In this document: in pieces, positions 27,499 to 37,170 of the stretch
Position numbering within the stretch: the first letter of the stretch is position 1
How the letters are laid out: every line of letters begins with the position of its first letter
From: Lentimicrobiaceae bacterium
Lineage (GTDB): Bacteria; Bacteroidota; Bacteroidia; Bacteroidales; JAGONC01
Length of the DNA stretch: 64,000 bases
NCBI GenBank assembly: GCA_017993235.1
Contig: JAGONC010000013.1
Span: 17,271-81,270 of the forward strand
Reading direction: 5' to 3'
The notes under the pieces: model-generated
Seen by the model: only the letters and a program-made list of their open reading frames with translations
Databases searched by the model: none
What the model was told of the DNA's origin: nothing
Made by a program: the position numbers and the translations under genes

Positions 27499-28794
27499 TT
27501 ATACGATCAGTTCACCCAACCGGTGCCGCCACATGACAAAGCTATCTATGAAGGGAGAATTGACGTCTTCGTGCACGATCACATTGAAAATCAGGTCAGG
27601 GTCGTTCGGCGAGGTTCGGTATGCCTGTTTATAGTGTTCCCGTCCGCTGTTACGGACCTGGTTGATCGCATCTTCCACCCGGCGGTACTGTAAAGCAAGC
27701 TCATCTTCGCCTTTCCCCGCGCTCCAGATGTAGGTGGCGTGGGAGTTCAGCAACTCCCACACAAAATGGTTCATGCGTTCACCTTCGATGGTGAACAGGA
27801 ATCCAAAAAAGGGATGCAGCGTGAATTTGAGTTTAGAACGCATAACCTGTTTCTGCCCGGCCAGGTACTCAAGCTGTTTGCGGTTACGTACCTTCGACTT
27901 CTCAAGCAAAAATTTCAGGATTTCTTCTTCCGACTGGTTAAAAATATTTCCCTCCCGTTCATCAGCTGCAAATTCATCGAAGATATCATTGGAGGTGAAC
28001 AATGACTTATCCACACTTCCGTGAAACGGTGGTTTGGTTATGCCCAACGTCCTGATATTCCGGATGCTGTCGATCAGATCCTCATTGATCCGGCTGATGA
28101 TTTGCGATGTTGCTTCCGTATGGACAACTTTCCTGTTCTCCACGGTGATCCTGGCGCTGACATTGAATTTACGGGTTCCAAGTGCCTTCATAAAATAGCT
28201 TTTGATCAGTTCGAACTCCGGGAGGAGGAAATCATTTCGGATCTTGAACCTGACCAGGTCACCAATACCTTCGACAGGGTGTTCAAACACAACATACCCC
28301 AGTTTAAACGCAGCGTCCTTAAAAGAAACCGTGAACTCGTTGTTGATGATTTCATGCGATGGGGTGGACCGAAAGAGGATATTGGCATGCCGGATGCGCT
28401 GTTGTTTGTTTTGAAGCAAGGGATTCCCAACATCTTCCAGGGCTTCAGTGGTAGCTTCATCCAGCCGGGGCATTTCGGTCATGGCGTAACTGAGGCATTG
28501 TTTTAATGAAGGAACATCCACCAGCCCGGCGAATTCGATGAAATCAACGGCAGACCTCGGATGCTGAAACGAAAAAGCCTCCGTCTCCCTCAAAAAATAA
28601 TCACTAACCCTGACCTTCAGGCAAAGGGAATTTTTATCAAATTCCAGTTGTTCAACCTGCCAGAAGATGTTTCTTATCTGAGAAAATGCAATTTCTTCAA
28701 CCGGCAGATTGGATTTTTCGACAGTGAGAAACAGCTCGTGATTGAAATAAATTTTTCCTTTATGCAACCGGATTATGACTTTCTGGGCAGGCAT
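27499..28794 (-). CDS. Conserved-looking cytoplasmic protein of unknown function
   Basis: The 431-residue protein has no signal peptide, membrane segment or sorting domain, so it does not belong to the exported set around it. The composition is that of a normal soluble protein with mixed alpha/beta content. Notable stretches are NIFWQVEQLEFD, HPRSAVDFIEFAGL, SQIISRINEDLIDSIRNIRTLGI, HPFFGFLFTIEGERMNHFVWELLNSHATYIW and a C-terminal FIDSFVMWRHRLGELIV. I do not recognise the family and assign no function. It stands alone between two decayed or repeat-rich spacers, which suggests it sits at a rearrangement point in the exoprotein block. Confidence 0.75.
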   Translation of the reverse strand: MPAQKVIIRLHKGKIYFNHELFLTVEKSNLPVEEIAFSQIRNIFWQVEQLEFDKNSLCLKVRVSDYFLRETEAFSFQHPRSAVDFIEFAGLVDVPSLKQCLSYAMTEMPRLDEATTEALEDVGNPLLQNKQQRIRHANILFRSTPSHEIINNEFTVSFKDAAFKLGYVVFEHPVEGIGDLVRFKIRNDFLLPEFELIKSYFMKALGTRKFNVSARITVENRKVVHTEATSQIISRINEDLIDSIRNIRTLGITKPPFHGSVDKSLFTSNDIFDEFAADEREGNIFNQSEEEILKFLLEKSKVRNRKQLEYLAGQKQVMRSKLKFTLHPFFGFLFTIEGERMNHFVWELLNSHATYIWSAGKGEDELALQYRRVEDAINQVRNSGREHYKQAYRTSPNDPDLIFNVIVHEDVNSPFIDSFVMWRHRLGELIV

Positions 28795-28844
28795 GGATGG
28801 ATGCTGATTGCAATCTTTTTCACAAATTTCGATAATTTTCCATC

Positions 28845-28920
28845 AGCACCGAATACCAGACAGACAATTTTATCGGTTACGGGGCTCCCGTCTACCGTAC
28901 TGGCGTCCCTAAGGGACTGC
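28845..28920. repeat. Short palindrome cluster, possible dispersed repeat
   Basis: Two compact palindromes lie 13 bp apart: ACGGG-GCT-CCCGT (28879-28891) and GTCCCT-A-AGGGAC (28905-28917). They follow directly after the stop of the decayed kinase fragment. The arrangement resembles dispersed GTCCCTAGGGAC-type repeats seen in Bacteroidota spacers, but copy number cannot be tested here. Confidence 0.4.
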
Positions 28921-29400
28921 TAGGAGGGTAATTCGGGAATATAGACAACTACCCGGGTGCCTGAAGGAGTGCCTTCAGAATCATACAAATCAATGATCTC
29001 GTGACTGATATGGATCTTGTAGTATTCCCGGAAAGTCGTAAAAATGTTCCATGATCTTCAGCCGCATCCCGGTTGAATCTGCACTGAAAGCCCTGGCTGC
29101 TTCCCTGCCAATACCGTTGTCTTCGATCGTGATGATGTTCTGTTTATCTTTATTATCCATCGTTTCAACAGCATGCAGGAAAAGGGAATCCTCGCGTTAC
29201 GTACAGGCATAAATCTCCAGGTATCCATCATCATCCTGATCACCGAAGAATAGACGCTCGTGTTTTCTGGGGATCATCCCGCGGAAATTCTCCTGATCCC
29301 ATAATCCGTTGTTGTGGTCATAGACACGGATGGAATGGTGGACCAAGTTCGAAAACCTTTTCATGAAAGCCTCAGCTGGACGGAAGCTACCGCAAAGGCT
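28920..29400 (-). pseudogene. Decayed remnants of a LytS/YehU-type sensor kinase and a repeat-protein fragment
   Basis: Reading the minus strand, about 29220-29400 encodes fragments such as NNGLWDQENFRG and FFGDQDDDGYLEIYA, like VCBS/FG-GAP repeats, ending at an in-frame TAA. The same frame resumes with NIITIEDNGIGREAARAF, the N-box of a LytS/YehU-type histidine kinase ATPase domain, and continues to TGMRLKIMEHFY. A shift near 29040, in a run of T, then moves to the frame encoding YYKIHISHEIIDLYDSE and GTPSGTRVVVYIPELPS, ending in TAG at 28920. This last part is the normal kinase C-terminus. No dimerisation histidine or membrane domain remains. Kinases of this type usually partner LytTR regulators. 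Confidence 0.75.
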
Positions 29401-29403
29401 GAA

Positions 29404-30225
29404 TTATTTCTGGATCATCAGCTTCCTGACCACTTTTCCCTGGTCACTCTTTACATTCAGAAAATAGATTCCTTCACCCAATGTCGTCAGATCCAGTTTC
29501 ATCTGATGCTGACCACTGATCCGGATGTTATCCTGCTGATACACCTGTGTTCCCCTGGAATCCAGGATGAACAGGTCAAGCATAGCTGGTTTCGGCGAAT
29601 TCAGTATCAGGTTAAATAAACCCTTTCCGGGATTCGGATAGAGGGTCACTCCCAGATCGTATTCGTTCTCATGGATTCCGGTGCAATCTTCAAAATAAAC
29701 AGACCGGGTATCTTCTGAATAACATCCTTCTGCATCAGTGACACCAACGGAAATCACTTTTGTCCCTCCAATGCCCACTCCAGTCGTATCTATCGTGATG
29801 GTCCGGGATGTTTCACCGGTTGACCAAAGATAGGTTGCACCAGGATTGCCGGCATCCAGTGTAAGTGTATGGTTATGGCAGATACTGGTGTCGTTTCCGA
29901 TCGAGACCACAGGCAATGAATGGATCATCACCTGGAAATCCGTACTTATCTGGCATCCGGTGGAGTCAATTGTTTCCATCACGGATAAGAACCCTGTTCC
30001 GGTGAGGCCCCAGTCAACGCTGATCTCAGAAACTTCCTGCCCCCCGGTGCTGTTTCCTCCTTCGATCGTCCATAAGTAGGAATGACCTTCCAGGGAAGGA
30101 GTGGAATAAAGAATCCCACTCTCATTCTCGCAGACAGAAGCATCCCCTGAGATGGAAGGCACTGGGAGCTCATGAACAGCTATTGTGATCACCTGCCAGG
30201 CATGGCACATGGTCAGGCCGTTGGT
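29404..30225 (-). pseudogene. Severed C-terminal part of the BNR protein, carrying its T9SS sorting domain
   Basis: This is the same reading frame as the gene ending at 30226, separated only by a TAG codon (30228-30226). An ATG at 30210 would give 268 residues, but with no signal peptide. It encodes PKD-like and Ig-like repeats (GNDTSICHNHTLTLDAG, YLWSTGETSRT) and a complete type-A sorting domain (VTLYPNPGKGLFNL to RKLMIQK). Without the N-terminal signal it cannot be exported, so it is probably a non-functional remnant unless the amber codon is read through. Confidence 0.8.
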
Positions 30226-33200
30226 CTACGTAGCTATCAGCCAGTTATCAGTTCCTGTTGTATCCCACAGGACCGTGATTTCGTTGGCATTCGGATCCGA
30301 CTGGATGGTTCCTCCGCCGATTTCCCAGGAATAGATATAGGATTCGAGGAGAGGTGTACTGTAATTGACCACCGCATTCTGACACACCGAGATAGGCCCG
30401 CTGATCTGCGGATCAGGAGTCTGAATAAAGGTTATGGTTATATCATCCACCATATCCTGACATGGATCGGCAGCGTAAGCCGTGAGCGTCAGTGTGACGG
30501 ATTGACCATGCTCCTCAGGTGCGGGTATGTATTCCGGCGTTAGCTCCGTGGCATTGACAAGGGTACCCGTCCCGGTGGTCGTCCAGAGAAGGCTGTCGTA
30601 ATTTACAGCCATGGCTTCCTGAACAGTGATGGGCTCGAGGCCACAGACTGCGATATCGGAGCCTGCATTCACAACGGGATTCAGGGTAAAGGAAAGGGTC
30701 ATGGCATCGCTAACCGTGATATCCGGTCCGTAGGCGGTTAGCGTCAGATCGACCGATCCGGCAGCAACGTCTTCTGTGGCAGGACTGTATACAGGCATCA
30801 GGCTCGTTGGATCATCAAAGGTACCGGTACCCGATGTTGTCCAGAGCAATGAATTGTACTTGGAGGCAGCGCCGCTCAGGGCATGAGGCGTGTTTTCGCA
30901 CACCCGTGCATCCACACCTGCATTGGCTGAAGTGCGCAATCTGGCCGGAAAAACGACATAATCTATCCAGGCCTTATCCTGGCCACCGGTCATATACATA
31001 TCCTTTGAATATACCCATTTGAATGAGTGCTCACCCGGCGTAACTGCAAAAGCCACCCTGCTCCAGTCATCATTACCCGACCACTGGTCCTGTAATACAC
31101 CATCAATATAAAATGACAAAAAGTCATAGTCTGCCTCGGATGATACCTTTTTGTAAAATGAAATACTGTCATTGTACATGGCCTCATATTCAACCCTGAG
31201 CTCAGAAATTGAATTGTTGCCGATTAGTCCGGATACCGGACAATAAGTGCCTTCGTAGACATTCGATTCCGTCATGATCCACGGGGAATTGCCCCCGAAA
31301 GTCCAGTCGAAAGCTGAAAAATCTCCCGATTCAAAATCATCCACGATCAACCCGATCTTTTGTACGAATGTCTGCTGTGCCGAATGGAATTCCGTAACGA
31401 CATGGTAATCCAGCGTTGCAGCTGATCCATTGAATGCATTTTCCGAGACCGTGATGTTAAACTGTGCTGAAACAGTTTCTCCCACTTCAAGGTTTCCCAG
31501 ATCAGCAGTGGTTGTGTTCAGCGTAATTTCTGAGCTGGTGGTGGAAAGCGTTGCCACTGCATTATTGGCCGTATAATCCCCTGGGTTGGATGTGGAAATG
31601 ATGATATCAACCGTTTCGCCCGGATCCAGGCGGCCGTTGTAGTTGCCGGAAGCATCGGAAACGGTCATCTGTCCTATTTTGATGGCCGGGGCGTGAGGCG
31701 TGATCTTGAAAATGCTCTGAAAGGTGCTGTCGTTTGCATCGGTTGCTGTCAGTAAAAATTCGATGTCCTCTCCGTCAGGTACGGACTGGCTTAGTGTCAT
31801 CGCAAATGCTCCCTGCAGGAACTTCGTTTCTTCTACGCTGAAGTCTCCCAGATTTTCCTGGTCGTCGGTCAGGGTGACGAACGGATTATCCGTGGAGAGG
31901 ATGGCATTAACGGATGAGGCGGGTTGATCCCCGATGTTTTCCATGGTAAGGTCAATCAGGATCGATTCACCGAAATCAGCCTGTCCGTTACCATTCCCCT
32001 GTGAGTCATCGATCTGGTGGGAAGCGTAGATCAACCAGGGCTGGTTGGGAGGCGGACCGGTCTGGAACGGTGATACAAAAGCCATCACCTGCCCCATGCG
32101 GTTATCTGTCCAAACAGGATAAACCAAGCGGTTATTGGAGGATATGCCGAGGTAATCGCCCATATATCCTCCTGCCAGCCCTTCGACTGGTGCCGGTGTA
32201 AATGCAACATCACTGACCTTGAAATCTTCCCAGGTATCCCCGCCATCATTTGAAACCGCACAGAAGACCTCGCACTGTGAGTTGGAAACATTCCTGTCAT
32301 CATAGAAGATAATGCTCAGCGTTCCGAATGCCGGATCACAGGTGATCCAGGGGAAGTAATGTTCGTTTCCTAGCCCAGCCGGGTCCTGGTTGATACGGAT
32401 CGGATCCGACCAGGTCTCTCCTTCATCCGATGATTTGATCATGTAAATATCGATATCGGGCCCTGCATTGATCCCTGGAATCCCAATATTGGTCCAAACC
32501 AGATACAGGTTACCCCGGTAGTCCCCGTCGCTGATATCGACGGCCATGGAGGGAAATGAATTTACGCGCATATCCTTGGAGGTTTCGCTTGTCCGTATAC
32601 CCCGGATATTGGTGATGATCCGTGAGGCAGATGAATAACTGGCCCCACCATCATACGATTTGGCAAATCCCATCGCCGTTTCGTCTGTCGGCCAATTATC
32701 ATAAATGGTCCAGACGACATATATCTGTCCGTCGGGTCCGGTCTGGATATTCACGCCCTGGTTGTGGCTACCGGCATTAACGGCATGGCTGATACCCATG
32801 CGGCTGGAGTAACTCACCCCTCCGTCGGTTGAGCGCACGATCTCAATCTCATTTTCATTGGAACCACCCTGGAAGTTCGTCCAGGCTGAATACACATTTC
32901 CATTGTAGGGACTTGTGGGGCTGTTGTCCACCCAGAGATGGTTCTTATCCAGGATATATCCTCCGCCTGCACACTGTACGGCGGTCCAGGTTTGTCCCTG
33001 ATCCGTCGAATACGAAACTCCCTGGTCATAATTGCTGTGTATGTACCCCACATAGTACCTTCCGTCACTGCTGATGGCAACGGAGGGATCGCCTGAATTC
33101 GTGCCACCGGCACCCTCAATTTCACCCTCCCATGTCTCTCCCCCGTCAAACGTGAAAAAGTCATTGGCACCGTAAAGTGCACTCACAGGATTGGTGGTGG

Positions 33201-33564
33201 AGTTGTTGGACTGCAGCACGTTCGTGTTATCGTTGGGATTGACGAAAACGGAATTCTCACTCTGGGTGGAGTTTTGCTGGGTAAGGGGTTTGTCAGGAGA
33301 ATCATCATACAGTACACTCCGTGAGGTGATCCTGCTACCGGTATAGGTAGCCTGCTCGACGGGAATATGAGGTGCTACCAGCACATATCCCTTTTCAGCC
33401 ATCTGTTTCCAGTAGGTCATGTTGTCGATCCGCGTATCGATCAGGTGTTCCTTTCCTTTGACGGCTTTGGGAAGGTGCCTGCCGGGCTGCATCTGGGCAA
33501 TGAGAATGGCTGGGAAGAACGTCGCAAGGATGATCAGGGTCAGATAAGGTAATCGCTGGCTCAT
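30226..33564 (-). CDS. Exported BNR/sialidase-fold propeller protein, truncated by an amber codon
   Basis: The 1112-residue product has a signal peptide cleaved before QMQPG. A beta-propeller region (about 105-500) has Asp-box-like motifs STDQGQTW, STDGGVSY, SYDGGASY, SSDEGETW and SNDGGDTW. No arginine triad typical of true sialidases was identified, so a binding or glycan-related role is only inferred. CARDB-like domains (about 505-745), the shared jelly-roll module (about 745-875), two Ig-like repeats (WTTSGTGTF and WTTTGTGTL) and part of a PKD-like domain follow. The frame then meets TAG at 30226. The missing tail with its sorting domain continues in frame to 29404, giving an ancestral length near 1386 residues. 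As it stands the protein should reach the periplasm but not pass through the T9SS. Confidence 0.85.
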   Translation of the reverse strand: MSQRLPYLTLIILATFFPAILIAQMQPGRHLPKAVKGKEHLIDTRIDNMTYWKQMAEKGYVLVAPHIPVEQATYTGSRITSRSVLYDDSPDKPLTQQNSTQSENSVFVNPNDNTNVLQSNNSTTNPVSALYGANDFFTFDGGETWEGEIEGAGGTNSGDPSVAISSDGRYYVGYIHSNYDQGVSYSTDQGQTWTAVQCAGGGYILDKNHLWVDNSPTSPYNGNVYSAWTNFQGGSNENEIEIVRSTDGGVSYSSRMGISHAVNAGSHNQGVNIQTGPDGQIYVVWTIYDNWPTDETAMGFAKSYDGGASYSSASRIITNIRGIRTSETSKDMRVNSFPSMAVDISDGDYRGNLYLVWTNIGIPGINAGPDIDIYMIKSSDEGETWSDPIRINQDPAGLGNEHYFPWITCDPAFGTLSIIFYDDRNVSNSQCEVFCAVSNDGGDTWEDFKVSDVAFTPAPVEGLAGGYMGDYLGISSNNRLVYPVWTDNRMGQVMAFVSPFQTGPPPNQPWLIYASHQIDDSQGNGNGQADFGESILIDLTMENIGDQPASSVNAILSTDNPFVTLTDDQENLGDFSVEETKFLQGAFAMTLSQSVPDGEDIEFLLTATDANDSTFQSIFKITPHAPAIKIGQMTVSDASGNYNGRLDPGETVDIIISTSNPGDYTANNAVATLSTTSSEITLNTTTADLGNLEVGETVSAQFNITVSENAFNGSAATLDYHVVTEFHSAQQTFVQKIGLIVDDFESGDFSAFDWTFGGNSPWIMTESNVYEGTYCPVSGLIGNNSISELRVEYEAMYNDSISFYKKVSSEADYDFLSFYIDGVLQDQWSGNDDWSRVAFAVTPGEHSFKWVYSKDMYMTGGQDKAWIDYVVFPARLRTSANAGVDARVCENTPHALSGAASKYNSLLWTTSGTGTFDDPTSLMPVYSPATEDVAAGSVDLTLTAYGPDITVSDAMTLSFTLNPVVNAGSDIAVCGLEPITVQEAMAVNYDSLLWTTTGTGTLVNATELTPEYIPAPEEHGQSVTLTLTAYAADPCQDMVDDITITFIQTPDPQISGPISVCQNAVVNYSTPLLESYIYSWEIGGGTIQSDPNANEITVLWDTTGTDNWLIAT

Positions 33565-33612
33565 GAATAAAATTTTTTAAGGATGATGTATTAGGATGAT
33601 TTAAGCAAGATT

Positions 33613-36600
33613 CTATTGAGCTTTAATGATTTTCCGGATATATGTACCTGCCCGGGTTTCGGCCCGCAGATAATAAACTCCCTGAACCAGACCATCCACA
33701 TCCATGGAAATGGTTTCCGTACCCGATGCGGAAGCAGGCACGTAGGTCCGTTCAAGTATTGTTTGCCCGGTTGTGTTCAACAGAATGAAATGGACCGGGG
33801 ATTCCTGATGGAATCCGTACTCCACAACCAGATAATCCCCGAAGGGATTCGGATAAATGGAAAAGTTGAATGAATCCGGGATTTCATCCACGGTAACAGG
33901 GCTATAGATGGGTGGGAATGACAGGTAATCGATCCAGGCACCATCTTCTCCGGAGCTTTCCATCATGTCTTTGGTGTATTTCCATTTAAAATTGTGCAAT
34001 CCGGCAGTGACAGGGAAAGCAGCATAAGCCCAGCTTGTTTCGCCTGACCAGCTTCCCTTTTTCACATCATCAACATAAAACTCCAGAAAATCGTAGTCAG
34101 GTTCAGACGACACCCTGTAATGGAACCCAATCGAGTCATCGGCAAGGACCTCAGTTGTAATGAATAGCTCCGAAGTCTCCAGGTCGCTGATCCCTCCTGA
34201 TCGGGCGCAATAGACACCTTCAAAGGGATTGGCTTCGCTGATCACCCAGGGTGCATTTCCTCCAAACTGCCAGTTATGCCGCGTGAAATCACCGGTTTCA
34301 AAATCCTCTGTGATAACGCCTGTCTCAAGCTGATATTCCTTGTCCAGTTCATACTCACCGGAAGTCAGGCTGCATAACAGTTTTACAATACTGCCTGCCA
34401 CAGCCGAGGGATCCAGGGTTACCTGATAGGAGGCCTGAACTGTCTCATATACACCGAGGGGACCGCTTTGAAAGAGTCCGTCATTGATCTCCAGGAGGGG
34501 ATCGGTTGAGGTGATCAGCCCTGTGATATCGGTGCTGGCGCAATGGCCAATGTTGCCCGTTCTGATCAGCAGGAGAACAGTTTCACCGGGATCCAGCATA
34601 CCGTTGCCGTTACCCAATTCCTGGTCGTTGACACTGAGTTTGCCCAGGGTAAGCATGGGAGCGCAAAAGGTAATGGTAAAACCGGATATCCAGTTATCTT
34701 CTGCTGTCACTGCCAACTGGAAATCGACGGTGTACTGATCCGGAATATCGCTGGCGATCTCCAGTGCAAATCCATTCTCAACCGAGAGAGTTTCTCCGCC
34801 AGCGATCGTGCCGTAATTTTCCTCCGCATCGGTCAGCGTAATATAGGTTTCGTCGCAGGAGAGGATAGCCGAAACATTGGTAGCTGTCTGTTGCCCCAGG
34901 TTCGTGATGTCAATGCTTAAAAGAATGGATTCGCCATACTCGGGGATTCCATTTCCGTTGCCATCAGCATCCCCGATCTGATGAGCTGCATAAACCACAT
35001 AAGCTCCCTCATTTGGAATAATGGTGATGGGATAGGTGGCGGTGAGGCAGTTGTAGCCACTGATCACAAGCTGAGCATCCCCCGGTTCGGTGAACACCTG
35101 TTCGAAAGAAATGGTCGTATGCCCGGTCGCATCGGTCATGCCAAGTCCGAAAAGAATGCCATCCTGAACCACCGCGCAGCGGATATCTTCCAAAGGTTCT
35201 TCCTCGTAGCTTACGGTTACCTCCATGGAGGTCTGGCCTACCGGCACAGTGGACTGATAGGTCACCTCCGGGGTAAAGGGTTCGTCGGTCCAGATGGGCA
35301 TGGCGGTTTCCCCCAGCACGTTGCAATCATAGAAACACCAGCGCAGCGCTCCCTCTTCCCATTGTCCCGGGGCGTTGACCCACGGGGAGGTCATGATGCG
35401 GGATTCCATGTGGGCCCGTCCAAGCCGGTTGAGCCTGTCATGATAAAGCGCATCCACAAACTCACGGTGCAGATGGGCCGACGGACCTTCGGTCTGCCCT
35501 TCGTTGAACCACCCGTACCGGGAATTTCCGACAACAGCAGCGGCAAAGTTGTCGATCTTCACCATTTCTTCAAGGATACAGTCATTGTAGTCATATCCGC
35601 CGCAATCGCAGCCATGGGTGTATACCAGCGTGTAATTGTGATCGATGCCATTGACCTGTGAAAAGTTCGCGTTGGTGATATCCCAGTTGCTGAGCATCAT
35701 CGTATAGGTCGTATTGGCATGACCCACATGATGAACGAATGATTTTCCCTGGTTAATGCTTGCCAGGAGGGTTGAAGCTCCCCATGAAGAGTTCTCTTCA
35801 TAGAGTTTTTCTATGTCCTGATCTTCCGGAATACCATCGGTAGGATAGCCATTGTCTTCATGATATCCGATGAGAAGTTCAAGGTAATCGCTTCCATAGG
35901 TTTCGGGATTGTCATAAAGCCACTCCCCTGCAAGAAGAGGATTCCGAAGTTCGCCCGAAATGGGATTCTGCTGGTAGAACAGTACCTTGTGCAGCATTCT
36001 GTCAAGTTCAGCCTGACTGCCAAAGGGAAGCCGGGTCACGGCCACATCCGGCAGCAGATCATCTTCCCCGATCTCTCCCCAGCGGTTGTTTCCGTTATCA
36101 TTCCATGTACCATCCAGACCCGAATAATAAAGGTCGGACGGTATATCATTGCTCTCATAAACGGAAGAAGACTGAACTGTGCAATAGAAACCCCTGTCGG
36201 GGATAAGCTCAACATCTCCTCCAAGAAGAACATATTCAATTTCATGATCGGTGTATTCCTGGAGGATGCAGTTGCGGATCTTTTCCTGAAGATCCTGACC
36301 CGGGAAGTTCGCAGCGATAAATTCGGTAGTGATCACAGAAGATTCCAATCCGCAATCTAAATAATGCGACCTGAGTTCATCAAAACTTCCGGCAAATTGC
36401 TCAGGGGTGATGATCAGATAGGCATAGGTTTCGTCCCGCGTAATACCCGCAGGGTAAAAGGACAGATCCTCCTGATTCTGAATGAATTGCCGAAGGTATT
36501 CCCCGGTGGAGGCAGAAGAGGAAAGCAGGGTGAAAGCCTGCCTTGAGGAATTGCTCTGGTCGGTTTCAAGCCGGATGGTGACTTGCTGATAATAGCTGAT

Positions 36601-37071
36601 CATTCCTGTGACAGGATTGTAAAAAACAGGTGTGAAAGCGCATAGCGCCACGGAATATCCTTTGAAAAACTCCGTTGTCAGCCTTCCGGCAGGATTTGAG
36701 GGATAAGGCTGATTCTGGGAATAGACCCGCTCATTTTTTATAAAAATACCCGATTTACCCCTGGAAATGGGTTGTACATATTGCTCGGGGTAGATCGGAT
36801 AGGAACCCGGCAGGGTAATTTCGTCTTCGCCGGAAAATTCAATCGCGGTGGCTTCCTGACCGGGAGGAAGCAGGAGCCTGACAGCATAATAGGGGAGTAC
36901 CGGCTCACCCGGCAGGCCGGAAAGATAACAATCCTCAAAGGAGATCAGGTAATAGTCTCCTTTCTGAATGAGGGTATGGTTACTGAACGAATAGGTCTTT
37001 TCGATCGTGGCTGCCTGAAGGCCCGAAACGAATAAAAAGATCATGCCCAGGAGTGGAAATATCTTTTTCAT
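33613..37071 (-). CDS. T9SS-exported C25 (gingipain-like) cysteine protease
   Basis: The 1152-residue protein has a signal peptide ending at about AA/TIEK, one of only two T9SS proteins here without Gln at the predicted mature start. The propeptide-like region covers about 22-205 and the C25 domain about 215-610. The catalytic pair is H451 (HHVGHANTTYT) and C488 (YTHGCDCGGYDYND), with the strand IEYVLLGGDVELIP before it. Two Ig/CARDB-like domains, the shared jelly-roll module (about 925-1060) and a type-A sorting domain (FSIYPNPFGDYLV to RKIIKAQ) follow. There is no TSGDGTF repeat. It is a close relative of the enzyme at 23374-27348, with the same catalytic architecture and the Cys at the same residue number. 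Substrate specificity is unknown. Confidence 0.9.
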   Translation of the reverse strand: MKKIFPLLGMIFLFVSGLQAATIEKTYSFSNHTLIQKGDYYLISFEDCYLSGLPGEPVLPYYAVRLLLPPGQEATAIEFSGEDEITLPGSYPIYPEQYVQPISRGKSGIFIKNERVYSQNQPYPSNPAGRLTTEFFKGYSVALCAFTPVFYNPVTGMISYYQQVTIRLETDQSNSSRQAFTLLSSSASTGEYLRQFIQNQEDLSFYPAGITRDETYAYLIITPEQFAGSFDELRSHYLDCGLESSVITTEFIAANFPGQDLQEKIRNCILQEYTDHEIEYVLLGGDVELIPDRGFYCTVQSSSVYESNDIPSDLYYSGLDGTWNDNGNNRWGEIGEDDLLPDVAVTRLPFGSQAELDRMLHKVLFYQQNPISGELRNPLLAGEWLYDNPETYGSDYLELLIGYHEDNGYPTDGIPEDQDIEKLYEENSSWGASTLLASINQGKSFVHHVGHANTTYTMMLSNWDITNANFSQVNGIDHNYTLVYTHGCDCGGYDYNDCILEEMVKIDNFAAAVVGNSRYGWFNEGQTEGPSAHLHREFVDALYHDRLNRLGRAHMESRIMTSPWVNAPGQWEEGALRWCFYDCNVLGETAMPIWTDEPFTPEVTYQSTVPVGQTSMEVTVSYEEEPLEDIRCAVVQDGILFGLGMTDATGHTTISFEQVFTEPGDAQLVISGYNCLTATYPITIIPNEGAYVVYAAHQIGDADGNGNGIPEYGESILLSIDITNLGQQTATNVSAILSCDETYITLTDAEENYGTIAGGETLSVENGFALEIASDIPDQYTVDFQLAVTAEDNWISGFTITFCAPMLTLGKLSVNDQELGNGNGMLDPGETVLLLIRTGNIGHCASTDITGLITSTDPLLEINDGLFQSGPLGVYETVQASYQVTLDPSAVAGSIVKLLCSLTSGEYELDKEYQLETGVITEDFETGDFTRHNWQFGGNAPWVISEANPFEGVYCARSGGISDLETSELFITTEVLADDSIGFHYRVSSEPDYDFLEFYVDDVKKGSWSGETSWAYAAFPVTAGLHNFKWKYTKDMMESSGEDGAWIDYLSFPPIYSPVTVDEIPDSFNFSIYPNPFGDYLVVEYGFHQESPVHFILLNTTGQTILERTYVPASASGTETISMDVDGLVQGVYYLRAETRAGTYIRKIIKAQ

Positions 37072-37093
37072 GGTGGAGGTGTAGGAATTCGCG

Positions 37094-37101
37094 CAAAGGT
37101 A
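37094..37101 (-). promoter_or_regulatory. -7 box TACCTTTG of the second C25 gene
   Basis: This exact TAnnTTTG match on the minus strand lies 23 bp upstream of the ATG at 37071 and directly after a terminator. Confidence 0.6.
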
Positions 37102-37111
37102 ACATTTTAAC

Positions 37112-37152
37112 GAATAAAAAAAGGCTGTCGGTCAATGACAGCCTCTTTTTAA
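37112..37152 (-). terminator. Bidirectional-looking terminator after the Omp28-like gene
   Basis: Stem AGGCTGTC/GACAGCCT (37122-37129 with 37137-37144) has a 7-nt loop. On the plus strand it is preceded by an A run and followed by TTTTT, so it is well formed on either strand. It ends the minus-strand transcript of the gene at 37171-39540. Confidence 0.75.
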
Positions 37153-37170
37153 AAATGAACCAATCCATTT

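Noticed and set aside
30226..30228. Genetic-code change or pyrrolysine insertion at the amber codon
   Set aside because: TAG is used as an ordinary stop in other genes here, and no pyrrolysine system is visible in this window. A nonsense mutation or sequence error is simpler, although readthrough is kept as a test.
30226..33564. True sialidase assignment for the BNR protein
   Set aside because: Only Asp-box-like repeats are visible. The arginine triad and other catalytic residues of sialidases were not identified.
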